Assembly: GCF_004016505.1 (NCBI RefSeq)
Contig: NZ_SACR01000001.1
Span: forward strand, 992,001-1,056,000
Origin: Rubrivivax rivuli
Lineage (GTDB): Bacteria; Pseudomonadota; Gammaproteobacteria; Burkholderiales; Burkholderiaceae_C
Reading direction: 5' to 3'
Length of the DNA stretch: 64,000 nt
The notes below the pieces were generated by a model that was given only the letters and a program-made list of their open reading frames with translations, searched no databases and was not told where the DNA came from. Below, piece by piece: positions 1 to 12,974 of the stretch; positions within the stretch are counted from its first letter, which is position 1, and each line of letters starts with the position of its first letter. Position numbers and translations under genes: made by a program.

Positions 1-1
1 C

Positions 2-2581
2 GAGTGGCACAAGGACGCCGCCACCGGCGAGTTCGTGCCCGAGACCAAGCTGGTGGACACGACCGTCGGCCGTGCGCTGCTGAGCGAGATCCTGCCCAAG
101 GGCCTGCCCTTCAGCAACATCAACAAGGCGCTGAAGAAGAAGGAGATCAGCAAGCTGATCAACGCCAGCTTCCGCAAGTGCGGCCTGAAGGAAACCGTCG
201 TCTTCGCAGACAAGCTGCTGCAGAACGGCTTCCGCCTGGCCACGCGCGCCGGCATCTCGATCGCCATCGACGACATGCTGGTGCCGAAGGAGAAGCCGGG
301 CCTGATCGAGCGCGCCGAGAAGGAAGTCAAGGAGATCGAGCAGCAGTACGTCTCGGGCCTGGTGACTGCGGGCGAGCGCTACAACAAGGTCGTGGACATC
401 TGGGGCAAGACCGGCGACGAAGTCGGCAAGGTCATGATGAGCCAGCTGTCCAAGCAGAAGGTGCAAGACCGCCACGGCAAGGAAGTCGACCAGGAGTCCT
501 TCAACTCCATCTACATGATGGCCGACTCGGGCGCGCGCGGTTCTGCTGCGCAGATCCGCCAGCTGGCCGGCATGCGCGGCCTGATGGCCAAGCCTGACGG
601 CAGCATCATCGAGACGCCCATCACGGCCAACTTCCGCGAAGGCCTGAACGTTCTGCAGTACTTCATCTCCACCCACGGTGCCCGCAAGGGCCTGGCGGAC
701 ACGGCGCTGAAGACCGCGAACTCGGGCTACCTCACGCGCCGCCTGGTGGACGTGACGCAAGACCTGGTGGTGACGGAAGTCGACTGCGGCACGCAGAACG
801 GCATGAACCGCCGCGCGCTGGTGGAGGGTGGTGAAGTCATCGAAAGCCTGCGCGACCGCATCCTCGGCCGCGTGACGGCCACCGAGGTGCTGCACCCAGA
901 GACGCAGGAGCTGATGGTCGCCGCCGGCACGATGCTGGACGAAGACCTCATCGACACCCTGGAAGCCGCGGGCGTGGACGAAGTGAAGGTGCGCACGGCC
1001 CTGACCTGCGACACGCGCTTCGGCATCTGCGCCAAGTGCTACGGCCGCGACCTGGGCCGTGGTGGCCTGGTGAACGTGGGTGAGGCCATCGGCGTGATCG
1101 CGGCGCAGTCCATCGGTGAACCCGGCACGCAGCTGACGATGCGCACCTTCCACATCGGTGGTGCGGCATCGCGTGCGGCCGTGGCCAGCAGCGTGGACGC
1201 CAAGAGCGAAGGCCTGATCGGCTTCAACGCCACGATGCGCTACGTCACCAACGCCAACGGCACCCTGGTGGTGATCTCGCGTTCGGGCGAAATCGTCATC
1301 AGCGACCCGCACGGCCGCGAGCGCGAGCGTCACAAGCTGCCTTACGGCGCGACGCTGAACGTCAAGCCCGACCAGCACGTGAAGGCCGGCACCGTGCTGG
1401 CCAACTGGGACCCGCTGACCCGCCCCATCATCACGGAATTCGCCGGCAAGGCGAAGTTCGAGAACGTGGAAGAGGGTGTCACCGTCGCCAAGCAGGTGGA
1501 CGAAGTGACGGGTCTGAGCACGCTGGTCGTGATCGACCCGAAGCGCCGCGGCGCCGCCAAGGTGGTGCGCCCGCAGGTCAAGCTGCTGGACGCCGCAGGC
1601 GTGGAAGTGAAGATCCCCGGCACCGACCACGCCGTGACCATCGGCTTCCCGGTGGGCGCCCTGATCCAGGTGCGCGACGGCCAGGACCTGGGCCCCGGCG
1701 AAGTGCTGGCGCGCATCCCGATGGAAGGCCAGAAGACGCGCGACATCACCGGCGGTCTGCCGCGGGTGGCCGAGCTCTTCGAAGCGCGCAGCCCGAAGGA
1801 CGTGGGTACGCTGGCCGAGATCACCGGCACCATCAGCTTCGGCAAGGAGACCAAGGGCAAGAACCGCCTGCAGATCACCAGCCCCGAAGGCCAGGTGCAC
1901 GAAGAGCTGGTCGCCAAGGAAAAGAACATCCTGGTGCACGAAGGCCAGGTGGTCAACCGCGGCGAACTGGTGGTCGACGGCAGCGCAGACCCGCAGGACA
2001 TCCTGCGCCTGCTGGGCATCGAGGAACTGGCGCGCTACATCGTCGACGAGGTGCAGGACGTCTACCGTCTGCAAGGCGTGAAGATCAACGACAAGCACAT
2101 CGAGGTGATCGTTCGCCAGATGCTGCGCCGCGTGCAGATCGTCAACGCCGGCGATTCGTCGTACATCAACGGCGAGCAGGTGGAACGCAGCGAGCTGCTC
2201 AACACCAACGAGCGCCTGCGTGCCGAAGGCAAGGTGCCGGCCACGCACGCCGACGTGCTGCTGGGCATCACCAAGGCGTCGCTGTCGACCGACAGCTTCA
2301 TCTCGGCGGCGTCCTTCCAGGAAACCACCCGCGTGCTCACCGAAGCTGCCATCATGGGCAAGCGCGACGAGCTGCGTGGCCTGAAGGAAAACGTGATCGT
2401 CGGCCGCCTGATCCCTGCAGGCACCGGCATGGCCTTCCACGAAGCCCGCAAGGCCAAGGAAGCCATGGACGAGAGCGAGCGTCGCGCCATTGCGCTGCAG
2501 GAAGCTGAAGAGCTGGCGGCGGTGCAGATGGCCGGTGTCGATGCCGCCACGGCAGCGGCCGCTGGCGACAGCACCGAGTGA
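2..2581 (+). CDS. rpoC: DNA-directed RNA polymerase subunit beta' (3' part)
   Basis: This is the C-terminal part of the RNA polymerase beta' subunit, about 859 codons in frame from base 2; the start lies outside the window. Visible are the bridge-helix/trigger-loop region ([20 protein letters not shown], then [20 protein letters not shown]) and the second zinc site built from four cysteines (DCGT, TCDT and GICAKC). The N-terminal clamp and the NADFDGD active-site motif are not in the window. The gene ends in TGA and is followed about 50 bases later by an intrinsic terminator, so it closes the rpoBC transcription unit ahead of the ribosomal genes. Confidence 0.98.
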   Translation, partial: EWHKDAATGEFVPETKLVDTTVGRALLSEILPKGLPFSNINKALKKKEISKLINASFRKCGLKETVVFADKLLQNGFRLATRAGISIAIDDMLVPKEKPGLIERAEKEVKEIEQQYVSGLVTAGERYNKVVDIWGKTGDEVGKVMMSQLSKQKVQDRHGKEVDQESFNSIYMMADSGARGSAAQIRQLAGMRGLMAKPDGSIIETPITANFREGLNVLQYFISTHGARKGLADTALKTANSGYLTRRLVDVTQDLVVTEVDCGTQNGMNRRALVEGGEVIESLRDRILGRVTATEVLHPETQELMVAAGTMLDEDLIDTLEAAGVDEVKVRTALTCDTRFGICAKCYGRDLGRGGLVNVGEAIGVIAAQSIGEPGTQLTMRTFHIGGAASRAAVASSVDAKSEGLIGFNATMRYVTNANGTLVVISRSGEIVISDPHGRERERHKLPYGATLNVKPDQHVKAGTVLANWDPLTRPIITEFAGKAKFENVEEGVTVAKQVDEVTGLSTLVVIDPKRRGAAKVVRPQVKLLDAAGVEVKIPGTDHAVTIGFPVGALIQVRDGQDLGPGEVLARIPMEGQKTRDITGGLPRVAELFEARSPKDVGTLAEITGTISFGKETKGKNRLQITSPEGQVHEELVAKEKNILVHEGQVVNRGELVVDGSADPQDILRLLGIEELARYIVDEVQDVYRLQGVKINDKHIEVIVRQMLRRVQIVNAGDSSYINGEQVERSELLNTNERLRAEGKVPATHADVLLGITKASLSTDSFISAASFQETTRVLTEAAIMGKRDELRGLKENVIVGRLIPAGTGMAFHEARKAKEAMDESERRAIALQEAEELAAVQMAGVDAATAAAAGDSTE

Positions 2582-2633
2582 GCGACTGAAGCCTGAGGGT
2601 GGGCCGGCGCAGCCGGTTCACCACTGAGCTGAG

Positions 2634-2660
2634 AAGGCGGCCTGCGGGCCGCCTTTTTCT
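2634..2660 (+). terminator. Intrinsic terminator after rpoC
   Basis: A perfect 9-bp stem (2634-2642 paired with 2647-2655) with a TGCG loop ends in a five-T run. It sits 53 bases after the rpoC stop and just before the end of the opposite-strand PIN gene, so it can stop rpoBC transcription. On the other strand the stem begins with an A-run, so it may act in both directions. Confidence 0.85.
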
Positions 2661-2682
2661 TGGGCGCAGCCCGGCGGCGGGT

Positions 2683-3120
2683 TCAGGGCACGGCGGGCAA
2701 CACCCATGCTTGCGGGCGCAGGATGGTCAGCCCCAGCGGCCGCGCCCTGCGCGCCAGCTTCAGCAGCGCGCGGTCGTGCGTGAGCAACCAGGTCGCACGG
2801 TGCGCGAGCGCGAGTTCGAGGAAGACCTGGTCGTCGGGGTCGCTGCAGCGCAAGGGCAGGGGTGCCGGCGGCGGCACGGCGTGCAGCTGGGCGTGCTGGT
2901 CGAAAGATGCGAGCACGCGCTCACTGTCGGGCTTCCACTTCACCAGCGTGCGGTAGCCCAGTGTGCGGGCCAGCTCATCGCGCATCGCCGGGCAGGCGAG
3001 CCACTGCACTTGCCCTTGCTCCACCGCCGCGGCCAGGGCCGCGACCGCGGGCTCGCGAAAGACCAGCCAGTCGAGCACGGTGTTGGTATCGAGCACCACC
3101 GCGGCGCGCGGGGCGGACAA
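2683..3120 (-). CDS. PIN-domain putative ribonuclease (orphan toxin-like)
   Basis: This 145-residue protein has the PIN-domain pattern of acidic metal ligands: Asp11 in LDTNT, Glu49 in MRDEL, Asp97 in DPDDQ and Asp116 in THDRAL. It resembles the family annotated as putative toxin-antitoxin toxin component, PIN family. PIN proteins are Mg-dependent RNases, and many are VapC-type toxins. No antitoxin gene is visible beside it, so it may be a solitary RNase rather than half of a toxin pair. The start read here is TTG at 3120, because no ATG is available in frame near the domain start; CTG or another codon slightly upstream is possible. It lies alone on the - strand between rpoC and the rpsL promoter. 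Confidence 0.8.
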   Translation of the reverse strand: MSAPRAAVVLDTNTVLDWLVFREPAVAALAAAVEQGQVQWLACPAMRDELARTLGYRTLVKWKPDSERVLASFDQHAQLHAVPPPAPLPLRCSDPDDQVFLELALAHRATWLLTHDRALLKLARRARPLGLTILRPQAWVLPAVP

Positions 3121-3146
3121 ACTCTCGCTCAGATCGAGCCCCTGAC

Positions 3147-3175
3147 TTGCTGCTGAAGGCGCGGCCGAATATACT
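3147..3175 (+). promoter_or_regulatory. Sigma-70 promoter of the str operon (rpsL)
   Basis: A -35 hexamer TTGCTG (3147-3152) and a -10 hexamer TATACT (3170-3175) are separated by exactly 17 bases. It is the only strong promoter between the PIN gene and rpsL and would give a leader of about 205 bases. The leader contains nested inverted repeats: an outer CCCTGG/CCAGGG pair at 3209-3214 and 3251-3256, and an inner GGAG/CTCC hairpin near 3214-3225. Confidence 0.8.
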
Positions 3176-3388
3176 AGAAGGCTTTTCGGCAGACTTTGCT
3201 GCGTTCAGCCCTGGGAGCTTGCTCCTGCTCTGGTGCCCATCCACAGGGGGCCAGGGTTCAAAGAAGGCGGCGCACGCCGGGCCCACCCTTGCGAATGCGT
3301 GCTGCGGCAACCGCCCGGCATCCTTGCACTTGAAGCCCACGCTCCACCGAAAAGATTGCGTAGCTTCAAACGGGAACAAGTTACTTTT

Positions 3389-3766
3389 ATGCCAACCATC
3401 AATCAGCTCGTGCGCCACGGCCGTCAGGTCGAAGTCACGAAGTCCAAGTCGCCTGCGATGCAGAACAGCCCGCAGCGCCGGGGTGTCTGCACCCGCGTCT
3501 ACACCACCACTCCCAAGAAGCCGAACTCGGCCTTGCGGAAGGTCGCCAAGGTGCGCCTGACCAACGGTTTCGAGATCATCAGCTACATCGGCGGTGAGGG
3601 CCACAACCTGCAAGAGCACAGCGTCGTGCTCGTGCGCGGCGGCCGTGTGAAGGACCTGCCCGGTGTGCGTTACCACATCGTGCGCGGTTCGCTGGACCTG
3701 CAAGGCGTCAAGGATCGCAAGCAGTCGCGCTCCAAGTACGGCGCGAAGCGTCCCAAGAAGGCCTGA
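3389..3766 (+). CDS. rpsL: 30S ribosomal protein S12
   Basis: S12 is 125 residues, the usual length. It lies at the decoding centre of the small subunit. The [10 protein letters not shown] loop with Lys43 and the GRVKDLPG loop with Lys88-Asp89 are intact, so the common streptomycin-resistance substitutions are absent. The ATG at 3389 starts the conserved MPTINQLVR; the reading frame stays open upstream, but that part does not match the family. First gene of the str operon, 128 bases before rpsG. Confidence 0.98.
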   Translation: MPTINQLVRHGRQVEVTKSKSPAMQNSPQRRGVCTRVYTTTPKKPNSALRKVAKVRLTNGFEIISYIGGEGHNLQEHSVVLVRGGRVKDLPGVRYHIVRGSLDLQGVKDRKQSRSKYGAKRPKKA

Positions 3767-3894
3767 TCGGCCGAACCATTGCGGCCGGCTCTTCCCTGTG
3801 TGGGTGAGCGGCCGAGTAAGTGAAGGGCCCTGATGGCCTTTCGCGGCGGGCGCCAGCAGCGCCGGCCAACTGAAACGATAGAAGGAAGACTCCC

Positions 3895-4365
3895 ATGCCA
3901 CGTCGTCGCGAAGTACCCAAGCGCGAGATCCTGCCTGACCCGAAGTTCGGCTCGGTCGATCTGTCCAAGTTCATGAACGTCATCATGGAATCGGGCAAGA
4001 AGGCCATCGCCGAGCGCATCATCTACGGTGCGCTCGAGCAGGTTGAAACCAAGGCCAACAAGGACCCCCTCGAGGTCTTCATGGTTGCGCTGAACAACAT
4101 CAAGCCGATGGTCGAAGTGAAGTCCCGCCGTGTCGGCGGTGCGAACTACCAAGTTCCCGTGGAAGTTCGCCCCGTTCGCCGGCAGGCCCTGGCCATGCGC
4201 TGGTTGAAGGAAAGCGCGCGCAAGCGCGGTGAGAAGAGCATGGCCGCGCGTCTGGCCAACGAACTGCTCGAGGCCAGCGAAGGCCGCGGCGGTGCCGTGA
4301 AGAAGCGCGACGAAGTCCACCGCATGGCCGAAGCGAACAAGGCGTTCTCGCACTTCCGCTTCTAA
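3895..4365 (+). CDS. rpsG: 30S ribosomal protein S7
   Basis: S7 is 156 residues and begins with the characteristic [11 protein letters not shown]. It nucleates assembly of the 16S rRNA 3' domain and lines the E site. A GAAGGAAG ribosome-binding sequence lies about 7 bases before the ATG. In E. coli S7 is the translational repressor of the str operon. Here the 128-base gap before it and the hairpin after it are possible sites for such control, but the sequence alone does not show binding. Confidence 0.98.
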   Translation: MPRRREVPKREILPDPKFGSVDLSKFMNVIMESGKKAIAERIIYGALEQVETKANKDPLEVFMVALNNIKPMVEVKSRRVGGANYQVPVEVRPVRRQALAMRWLKESARKRGEKSMAARLANELLEASEGRGGAVKKRDEVHRMAEANKAFSHFRF

Positions 4366-4387
4366 GCACAGCACGACGTAGCCCACC

Positions 4388-4425
4388 GGCCGCCTTTGCG
4401 GGTTAGCACTAACCCGCAGGCGGCC
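4388..4425 (+). promoter_or_regulatory. Large hairpin between rpsG and fusA
   Basis: GGCCGCC-TTTGCGGGTTA pairs with TAACCCGCA-GGCGGCC around a four-base loop; the arms match except for a two-base bulge on the left. The stem is about 17 bp but has no T-run after it, so it does not look like a simple terminator. It ends about 20 bases before the fusA start and may be an RNA processing site, a transcript stabiliser or a regulatory structure. Confidence 0.55.
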
Positions 4426-4445
4426 CCTGCATTTGGAGATAGACC

Positions 4446-6548
<2,103 letters not shown>

Positions 6549-6564
6549 ACATTCAGCTGGTCTT

Positions 6565-6613
6565 CGGAGGCTTGGCGCACGCTGCCAGTGGCGTGCGGTT
6601 CAGCAGGCCTCCG
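6565..6613 (+). promoter_or_regulatory. Two-part hairpin in the fusA-tuf spacer
   Basis: An outer stem CGGAGGC/GCCTCCG (6565-6571 with 6607-6613) encloses an inner stem CGCACGC/GCGTGCG (6576-6582 with 6591-6597) with an eight-base loop. No T-run follows and no promoter is evident in the 114-base spacer. The structure may separate fusA and tuf expression, for instance as a processing site; this is inferred from pairing only. Confidence 0.45.
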
Positions 6614-6662
6614 GAAACCTAAAACCAAAACACTGGCACTGCTCTTTTCCGGAGATTGAGAA

Positions 6663-7853
<1,191 letters not shown>

Positions 7854-7862
7854 GGATCTGCC

Positions 7863-8177
7863 ATGTCTGCCAAGCAAAAGATCCGCATCCGCCTGAAGGC
7901 CTTCGATTACAAGCTGATCGACCAGTCGGCTCTGGAAATCGTGGACACCGCCAAGCGCACGGGCGCCATCGTCAAGGGCCCCGTTCCCCTGCCGACGCGC
8001 ATGCAGCGTTTCGACATCCTGCGCTCGCCGCACGTCAACAAGACGAGCCGCGACCAGTTCGAGATCCGCACGCACCAGCGCCTGATGGACATCGTCGACC
8101 CCACCGACAAGACCGTGGACGCGCTGATGAAGCTCGATCTGCCGGCTGGCGTGGACGTCGAGATCAAGCTGCAGTAA
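7863..8177 (+). CDS. rpsJ: 30S ribosomal protein S10
   Basis: S10 is 104 residues, typical length, with the conserved IRIRLKAFD start and the GPVPLPT loop. It works in the 30S head and, in other bacteria, also in transcription antitermination as NusE with NusB. It is attached to tuf by a 9-base gap rather than to rplC, from which it is separated by 164 bases holding a promoter and hairpins. It may therefore be transcribed mainly with the str operon. Confidence 0.98.
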   Translation: MSAKQKIRIRLKAFDYKLIDQSALEIVDTAKRTGAIVKGPVPLPTRMQRFDILRSPHVNKTSRDQFEIRTHQRLMDIVDPTDKTVDALMKLDLPAGVDVEIKLQ

Positions 8178-8202
8178 ACGCAGCCGCCTGCGAGGACGGC
8201 CA

Positions 8203-8241
8203 TTGCGGGATTGCCCGCAAAGGTTATACTCGCGGGCTTTT
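8203..8241 (+). promoter_or_regulatory. Promoter with overlapping alternative hairpins between rpsJ and rplC
   Basis: TTGCGG (8203-8208) and TATACT (8225-8230) with a 16-base spacer form a good sigma-70 promoter. The same bases form two mutually exclusive hairpins in read-through RNA: TTGCGGG/CCCGCAA (8203-8209 with 8214-8220), and GCCCGC/GCGGGC (8213-8218 with 8232-8237) followed by four T. The second has the form of a terminator and shares its left arm with the first, the layout of an attenuator. Confidence 0.6.
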
Positions 8242-8244
8242 CCG

Positions 8245-8264
8245 CTCTCTACTTCGGTAGAGGG
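8245..8264 (+). promoter_or_regulatory. UUCG-capped hairpin in the rplC leader
   Basis: CTCTAC/GTAGAG (8247-8252 with 8257-8262) closes a TTCG tetraloop, extendable by one C-G and one U-G pair. A second dyad, CCCGGG repeated around 8279-8298, follows before the rplC start. Together they fill the roughly 110-base leader made from the promoter just upstream. In E. coli ribosomal protein L4 controls the S10 operon through leader hairpins; whether these play that role is unknown. Confidence 0.5.
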
Positions 8265-8341
8265 ACGGCATTACCCGCCCCGGGCAATCGTTCCCGGGAT
8301 CGTGAACAAGGCGTCCACATCGTTGGGCGCTGGAGAAAACC

Positions 8342-9013
8342 ATGAGCATGAGCGAACAGCTCGGCTTGCTGGGCCGCAAGGTGGGCATGACGCGCATCTT
8401 CACGGACGATGGCGACACCATCCCCGTGACGGTGCTCGACGTGTCCAACAACCGCGTCACGCAAGTCAAGACCGCTGCGACCGACGGCTACAACGCACTG
8501 CAAGTTGCGTTCGGAACCCGCAAGGCCAGCCGTGTCACCAAGCCCGAAGCCGGGCACCTGGCCAAGGCCGGCGTCGAAGCCGGTGAGGTCCTCAAAGAAT
8601 TCCGCGTCACTGCTGAAGTCGCTGGCCAGTACAAGGCCGGCGCTGTTGTTCCTGTGAGCGTGTTCGCCGCCGGCCAGAAGGTCGACGTGCAGGGCACCTC
8701 GCTGGGCAAGGGCTTCCAGGGCGCGATCAAGCGCCACAACTTCAGCTCGCAGCGCGCGTCGCACGGCAACAGCCGTTCGCACAACGTGCCGGGCTCGATC
8801 TCGATGGCGCAAGACCCGGGCCGCGTGTTCCCGGGCAAGAAGATGACCGGTCACATGGGCGACGAAACCGTCACCACCCAGAACCTGGACATCGTGCGCG
8901 TGGACGAAGCCCGTTCGCTGCTGCTCGTGCGCGGCGCCGTGCCGGGCCACAAGAACGGCCATGTGGTCGTGCGCCCCGCCATCAAGGCGCGTGTGAAGAA
9001 AGGGGCCCAATGA
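8342..9013 (+). CDS. rplC: 50S ribosomal protein L3
   Basis: L3 is 223 residues with the conserved [11 protein letters not shown] start. It is an early 50S assembly protein near the peptidyl-transferase centre. The loop [15 protein letters not shown] keeps the glutamine that the PrmB methylase modifies in relatives. A GGAG sequence 8 bases upstream favours the ATG at 8342 over the in-frame ATG at 8348. The stop overlaps the start of rplD. Confidence 0.97.
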   Translation: MSMSEQLGLLGRKVGMTRIFTDDGDTIPVTVLDVSNNRVTQVKTAATDGYNALQVAFGTRKASRVTKPEAGHLAKAGVEAGEVLKEFRVTAEVAGQYKAGAVVPVSVFAAGQKVDVQGTSLGKGFQGAIKRHNFSSQRASHGNSRSHNVPGSISMAQDPGRVFPGKKMTGHMGDETVTTQNLDIVRVDEARSLLLVRGAVPGHKNGHVVVRPAIKARVKKGAQ

Positions 9014-9648
9014 TGCAGCTCGAGCTCCTGAACGAACAAGGCCAGGCCACCTCGAAGGTGGACGCGCCCGACACGGTCTTCGCCCGTGACTACAACGAAG
9101 CCCTGGTGCACCAGGTGGTCGTGGCCTTCCAGGCCAACGCCCGCCAAGGCACCCGCGCCCAGCTCGACCGCGGTGAAGTCAAGCACTCCACCAAGAAGCC
9201 GTTCCGCCAGAAGGGCACCGGCCGCGCTCGCGCCGGTATGACCAGCTCGCCGCTGTGGCGTGGTGGTGGTCGCATCTTCCCGAACCGCCCTGACGAGAAC
9301 TTCTCGCAGAAGGTGAACAAGAAGATGTACCGCGCCGGCATGGCGTCCATCCTGTCGCAGCTGGCCCGTGACGGCCGTCTGGCGGTGGTCGACAGCATCA
9401 GCATCGACGCCCCCAAGACCAAGCTGCTGGCTGCCAAGTTCAAGGCCATGGGCCTGGGCACGGACACCAAGAACTCGGTGCTGGTGATCGCCGACCAGAT
9501 CGACGACAACATCGCGCTGGCTTCGCGCAACCTGTCGAACGTCCTGGTGGTCGAGCCGCGTTACGCCGATCCGCTGAGCCTCGTCTTCTACAAGAAGGTG
9601 CTGGTGACCAAGGGCGCGATCGAACAGCTCAAGGAGATGTTCGCATGA
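9010..9648 (+). CDS. rplD: 50S ribosomal protein L4
   Basis: L4 is about 211-212 residues and begins [10 protein letters not shown]. It lines the peptide exit tunnel and in enterobacteria represses its own operon. Two adjacent ATG codons, 9010 and 9013, are possible. The AAGGGG sequence near 8999 fits 9013 slightly better; either way the gene overlaps or touches the rplC stop. The tunnel-loop segment [13 protein letters not shown] is present. Confidence 0.97.
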   Translation: MMQLELLNEQGQATSKVDAPDTVFARDYNEALVHQVVVAFQANARQGTRAQLDRGEVKHSTKKPFRQKGTGRARAGMTSSPLWRGGGRIFPNRPDENFSQKVNKKMYRAGMASILSQLARDGRLAVVDSISIDAPKTKLLAAKFKAMGLGTDTKNSVLVIADQIDDNIALASRNLSNVLVVEPRYADPLSLVFYKKVLVTKGAIEQLKEMFA

Positions 9649-9980
9649 GCCGCATGAATCCGACTCCTGCCGAACGCAAGTTCGACGAAGGCCGCCTCAG
9701 CCAGGTGCTGGTGGCGCCGATCATCTCGGAAAAGGCCACGCGCCTGGGCGAGAAGAACAACCAGGTGTTGTTCAAGGTCCTGCGCGATGCCACCAAGCCT
9801 GAAATCAAGGCTGCGGTCGAGCTGATGTTCAAGGTCGAGGTGGCTTCGGTCTCCACGGCTGTGCAAAAGGGCAAGGTCAAGCGCTTCGGCCGCACCATCG
9901 GCCGCCGCGACCACGTCAAGAAGGCGTTTGTGTCGCTGAAGCCGGGCCAGGAGCTCAACTTCTCCGGGGAGGCCGCGTAA
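9645..9980 (+). CDS. rplW: 50S ribosomal protein L23
   Basis: L23 is 111 residues. It sits at the tunnel exit and is the docking site for trigger factor and SRP. The core [10 protein letters not shown] and the C-terminal [15 protein letters not shown] are conserved; the first dozen residues ([12 protein letters not shown]) extend beyond the E. coli form. The ATG overlaps the rplD stop (ATGA), so translation is coupled. Confidence 0.97.
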   Translation: MSRMNPTPAERKFDEGRLSQVLVAPIISEKATRLGEKNNQVLFKVLRDATKPEIKAAVELMFKVEVASVSTAVQKGKVKRFGRTIGRRDHVKKAFVSLKPGQELNFSGEAA

Positions 9981-9982
9981 TC

Positions 9983-10807
9983 ATGGCTGTCATCAAGGTC
10001 AAGCCCACATCGCCCGGCCGCCGTGCCGTGGTGAAGGTGGTGCACAAGCACCTGCACAAGGGTGCCCCGGAAGCTTCGCTGCTCGAGCCGCAGAAGCAGA
10101 AGTCCGGCCGCAACAACAACGGCCACATCACGATGCGCCACAAGGGCGGTGGTCACAAGCACCACTACCGCGTGGTCGACTTCGTGCGCAACAAGGACGG
10201 CATCCCGGCGAAGGTCGAGCGCATCGAGTACGACCCGAACCGCACCGCCCACATCGCGCTGCTGTGCTACGCCGACGGCGAGCGCCGCTACATCATCGCC
10301 CCGCGCGGTGTTGAGGCTGGTGCCACGCTGTTCAGCGGCCCCGAGGCCCCAATCAAGGCCGGCAACACGCTGCCCATCCGCAACATCCCCGTGGGTTCCA
10401 TCATCCACTGCGTGGAAATGCTGCCGGGTAAGGGTGCGCAGATTGCCCGTTCGGCCGGCACCAGCGTCACGCTGATGGCCCGCGAAGGCATCTACGCCCA
10501 GCTGCGTCTGCGTTCGGGTGAGGTCCGCAAGATCCACATCGACTGCCGCGCGACCATCGGCGAAGTGTCGAACGAAGAGCACAGCCTGCGCCAGTACGGC
10601 AAGGCCGGTGCGATCCGCTGGAAGGGCATCCGCCCGACCGTGCGCGGTACCGCCATGAACCCGATCGACCACCCGCACGGTGGTGGTGAAGGCAAGACGG
10701 GCGAAGGCCAGCCGCAGGTGTCGCCGTGGAACACCCTCACCAAGGGCTACCGCACTCGCAGCAACAAGCGCACGCAGACGATGATCGTCTCGCGTCGCAA
10801 GAAGTGA
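9983..10807 (+). CDS. rplB: 50S ribosomal protein L2
   Basis: L2 is 274 residues, full length. It supports the peptidyl-transferase centre. The highly conserved segment [13 protein letters not shown], including the histidine linked to peptidyl-transferase function, is intact. It starts 2 bases after the rplW stop. Confidence 0.98.
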   Translation: MAVIKVKPTSPGRRAVVKVVHKHLHKGAPEASLLEPQKQKSGRNNNGHITMRHKGGGHKHHYRVVDFVRNKDGIPAKVERIEYDPNRTAHIALLCYADGERRYIIAPRGVEAGATLFSGPEAPIKAGNTLPIRNIPVGSIIHCVEMLPGKGAQIARSAGTSVTLMAREGIYAQLRLRSGEVRKIHIDCRATIGEVSNEEHSLRQYGKAGAIRWKGIRPTVRGTAMNPIDHPHGGGEGKTGEGQPQVSPWNTLTKGYRTRSNKRTQTMIVSRRKK

Positions 10808-10818
10808 GGTCGTAGAAC

Positions 10819-11094
10819 ATGACCCGTTCGCTGAAAAAAGGTCCCTTCGTGGACCACCACCTGATGGCCAAGGTCGAGAAGGCCGCCGCCATCAAGGACA
10901 AGAAGCCGATCAAGACCTGGTCGCGCCGCAGCACCATCCTGCCCGAGTTCATCGGCCTGACGGTGGCCGTGCACAACGGCAAGCAGCACGTGCCCGTGTA
11001 CGTGACCGACCAGATGGTCGGCCACAAGCTCGGCGAATTCGCACTCACGCGCTTGTTCAAGGGTCACCCCGCGGACAAGAAAGCCAAGCGCTAA
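10819..11094 (+). CDS. rpsS: 30S ribosomal protein S19
   Basis: S19 is 91 residues and begins with the conserved [12 protein letters not shown]. It forms a head complex with S13 near the tRNA sites. Conserved TWSRRSTI and GHKLGEFA segments are present. It is placed 11 bases after rplB and 12 before rplV. Confidence 0.98.
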   Translation: MTRSLKKGPFVDHHLMAKVEKAAAIKDKKPIKTWSRRSTILPEFIGLTVAVHNGKQHVPVYVTDQMVGHKLGEFALTRLFKGHPADKKAKR

Positions 11095-11106
11095 GGAGCC
11101 GACGCT

Positions 11107-11436
11107 ATGGAAACCAAAGCAATCGCCCGTGGTGTGCGCCTGTCGTCCGACAAGGGTCGTCTGGTGGCCGACATGATCCGCGGCAAGACCGTGGCTCAGG
11201 CCGTCAACATCCTCAGCTTCACGCAGAAGAAGGCCGCCGGCATCATCAAGAAGGTCGTCGATTCGGCTGTGGCCAACGCCGAGCACAACGACGGCGCTGA
11301 CATCGACGAACTGAAGATCAAGTCGATCTACGTCGAGCAGGGTGCCGTGCTCAAGCGCTTCTCGGCTCGCGCCAAGGGCCGCGGTGCACGCATCAGCAAG
11401 GGCACCTGTCACATCTATGTGACGGTCGGCAACTGA
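11107..11436 (+). CDS. rplV: 50S ribosomal protein L22
   Basis: L22 is 109 residues. Its beta-hairpin reaches into the exit tunnel at the constriction where macrolides bind; the hairpin segment around [13 protein letters not shown] is complete with no deletion. [13 protein letters not shown] is the typical start. It lies 15 bases before rpsC. Confidence 0.97.
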   Translation: METKAIARGVRLSSDKGRLVADMIRGKTVAQAVNILSFTQKKAAGIIKKVVDSAVANAEHNDGADIDELKIKSIYVEQGAVLKRFSARAKGRGARISKGTCHIYVTVGN

Positions 11437-11451
11437 GGCACTGGAAAGAAC

Positions 11452-12342
11452 ATGGGACAAAAAATCCATCCGACCGGCTTCCGCCTCGCCGTCACACGCG
11501 CCTGGCAGAGCCGCTGGTTCGCGACCAAGGGCAACTTCGCCACGATGCTGGCCGAAGACCTGAAGGTGCGTGAGTACCTGAAGGCGAAGCTCAAGAGCGC
11601 CGCCGTCTCGCGCATCCTGATCGAGCGCCCCGCCAAGAACGCCCGCATCACCATCTTCTCGGCACGTCCGGGCGTGGTGATCGGCAAGAAGGGCGAGGAC
11701 ATCGAGAACCTGAAGGCCGAACTGGGCCGCCGCCTGGGCGTGCCGGTGGCAGTGAACATCGAAGAAATCCGCAAGCCGGAAGTCGATGCGCAACTGATCG
11801 CCGACAGCATCACGCAGCAGCTCGAAAAGCGCATCATGTTCCGCCGCGCCATGAAGCGCGCGATGCAGAACGCCATGCGTCTGGGTGCTCTGGGCATCAA
11901 GATCATGAGCTCGGGCCGCCTGAACGGCATCGAAATCGCGCGTTGCGAGTGGTACCGCGAAGGCCGCGTGCCCCTCCACACCCTGAAGGCCGACATCGAC
12001 TACGGCTTCAGCGAAGCCAAGACGACCTACGGCGTCATCGGCGTGAAGGTGTGGGTCTATCGCGGTGACCGCCTGGCCAACGGCGAAGCGCCGCAACTGG
12101 CGAAGACCGAAGGCGACAACGAGCGCCGTGACCGCCGTGGCCCCCGCCCTGGCGACCGTCCGGGCGCCCCGGGTGGCCGTGGCCGCCCAGGTGGTGACCG
12201 TGCGCCCGCGCCCCGTGGTGAAGTGACGACGGCCGCAGCGCCGGCATCGCCCGCCGCCGATGGCCCCAAGGGCCCGGCCGTCAAGCGCGTTCGTCGCGCT
12301 GCGCCGGCCACGCCGGCCGCTGGCGAGACCAAAGGAGAATAA
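11452..12342 (+). CDS. rpsC: 30S ribosomal protein S3 with long C-terminal tail
   Basis: The first 210 or so residues are standard S3: [11 protein letters not shown] start, the KH domain with [11 protein letters not shown], and the C-terminal domain up to VWVYRGD. S3 lines the mRNA entry tunnel and has helicase activity together with S4 and S5. The protein is 296 residues against 233 in E. coli. The extra 75-85 residues are low complexity: first Arg/Gly/Pro-rich, then Ala/Pro-rich, ending in a basic KRVRR patch. Tails of this kind occur in other Burkholderiales and are presumably unstructured and RNA-contacting. Confidence 0.97.
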   Translation: MGQKIHPTGFRLAVTRAWQSRWFATKGNFATMLAEDLKVREYLKAKLKSAAVSRILIERPAKNARITIFSARPGVVIGKKGEDIENLKAELGRRLGVPVAVNIEEIRKPEVDAQLIADSITQQLEKRIMFRRAMKRAMQNAMRLGALGIKIMSSGRLNGIEIARCEWYREGRVPLHTLKADIDYGFSEAKTTYGVIGVKVWVYRGDRLANGEAPQLAKTEGDNERRDRRGPRPGDRPGAPGGRGRPGGDRAPAPRGEVTTAAAPASPAADGPKGPAVKRVRRAAPATPAAGETKGE

Positions 12343-12344
12343 CG

Positions 12345-12761
12345 ATGCTGCAACCCGCACGTCGCAAGTTCCGCAAGGAACACAAGGGCCGCAACACCGG
12401 CATCGCCACCCGTGGCGCCGCTGTGTCGTTCGGCGACTTCGGCCTCAAGGCCACCGAGCGCGGCCGCATCACGGCCCGCCAGATCGAAGCCGCCCGTCGT
12501 GCCATCAGCCGCCACATCAAGCGCGGTGGTCGCATCTTCATCCGCATCTTCCCCGACAAGCCGATTTCGCAGAAGCCGGCCGAAGTGCGCATGGGTAACG
12601 GCAAGGGCAACCCCGAGTACTACGTGGCCGAGATCCAGCCGGGCAAGGTGCTTTACGAAATCAACGGCGTGCCTGAGCAATTGGCACGTGAGGCGTTCCA
12701 GCTGGCTTCGGCCAAGCTGCCGCTGCGTTGCACTTTCGTGGCCCGCCAGGTCGGTACCTGA
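12345..12761 (+). CDS. rplP: 50S ribosomal protein L16
   Basis: L16 is 138 residues and begins [16 protein letters not shown]. It helps position the A-site tRNA; the [11 protein letters not shown] segment contains the arginine-rich neighbourhood (RMGNGKG) that is hydroxylated by YcfD in some species. It starts 2 bases after the rpsC stop. Confidence 0.98.
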   Translation: MLQPARRKFRKEHKGRNTGIATRGAAVSFGDFGLKATERGRITARQIEAARRAISRHIKRGGRIFIRIFPDKPISQKPAEVRMGNGKGNPEYYVAEIQPGKVLYEINGVPEQLAREAFQLASAKLPLRCTFVARQVGT

Positions 12762-12773
12762 CCAGGAGCAACC

Positions 12774-12974
12774 ATGAGCAAGACATCTGAACTGCGTGCC
12801 AAGGACGTGGCGGCGCTGGAAAAGGAAGTCTCTGACCTGCTGAAGGCCCATTTCGGCCTGCGCATGCAGAAGGCGACCCAGCAGCTGACCAACCACACGC
12901 AACTGGGCAACACGAAGCGTGAAATCGCTCGCGTGAAGACCATCATCGCGGAAAAGAAGAGGGCTGCGAAATGA
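12774..12974 (+). CDS. rpmC: 50S ribosomal protein L29
   Basis: L29 is 66 residues, a two-helix protein near the tunnel exit, with the conserved [13 protein letters not shown] centre and the [12 protein letters not shown] end. An AGGAG ribosome-binding site precedes the ATG. Its last codons overlap the rpsQ start by 4 bases (ATGA), so the two are coupled. Confidence 0.96.
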   Translation: MSKTSELRAKDVAALEKEVSDLLKAHFGLRMQKATQQLTNHTQLGNTKREIARVKTIIAEKKRAAK

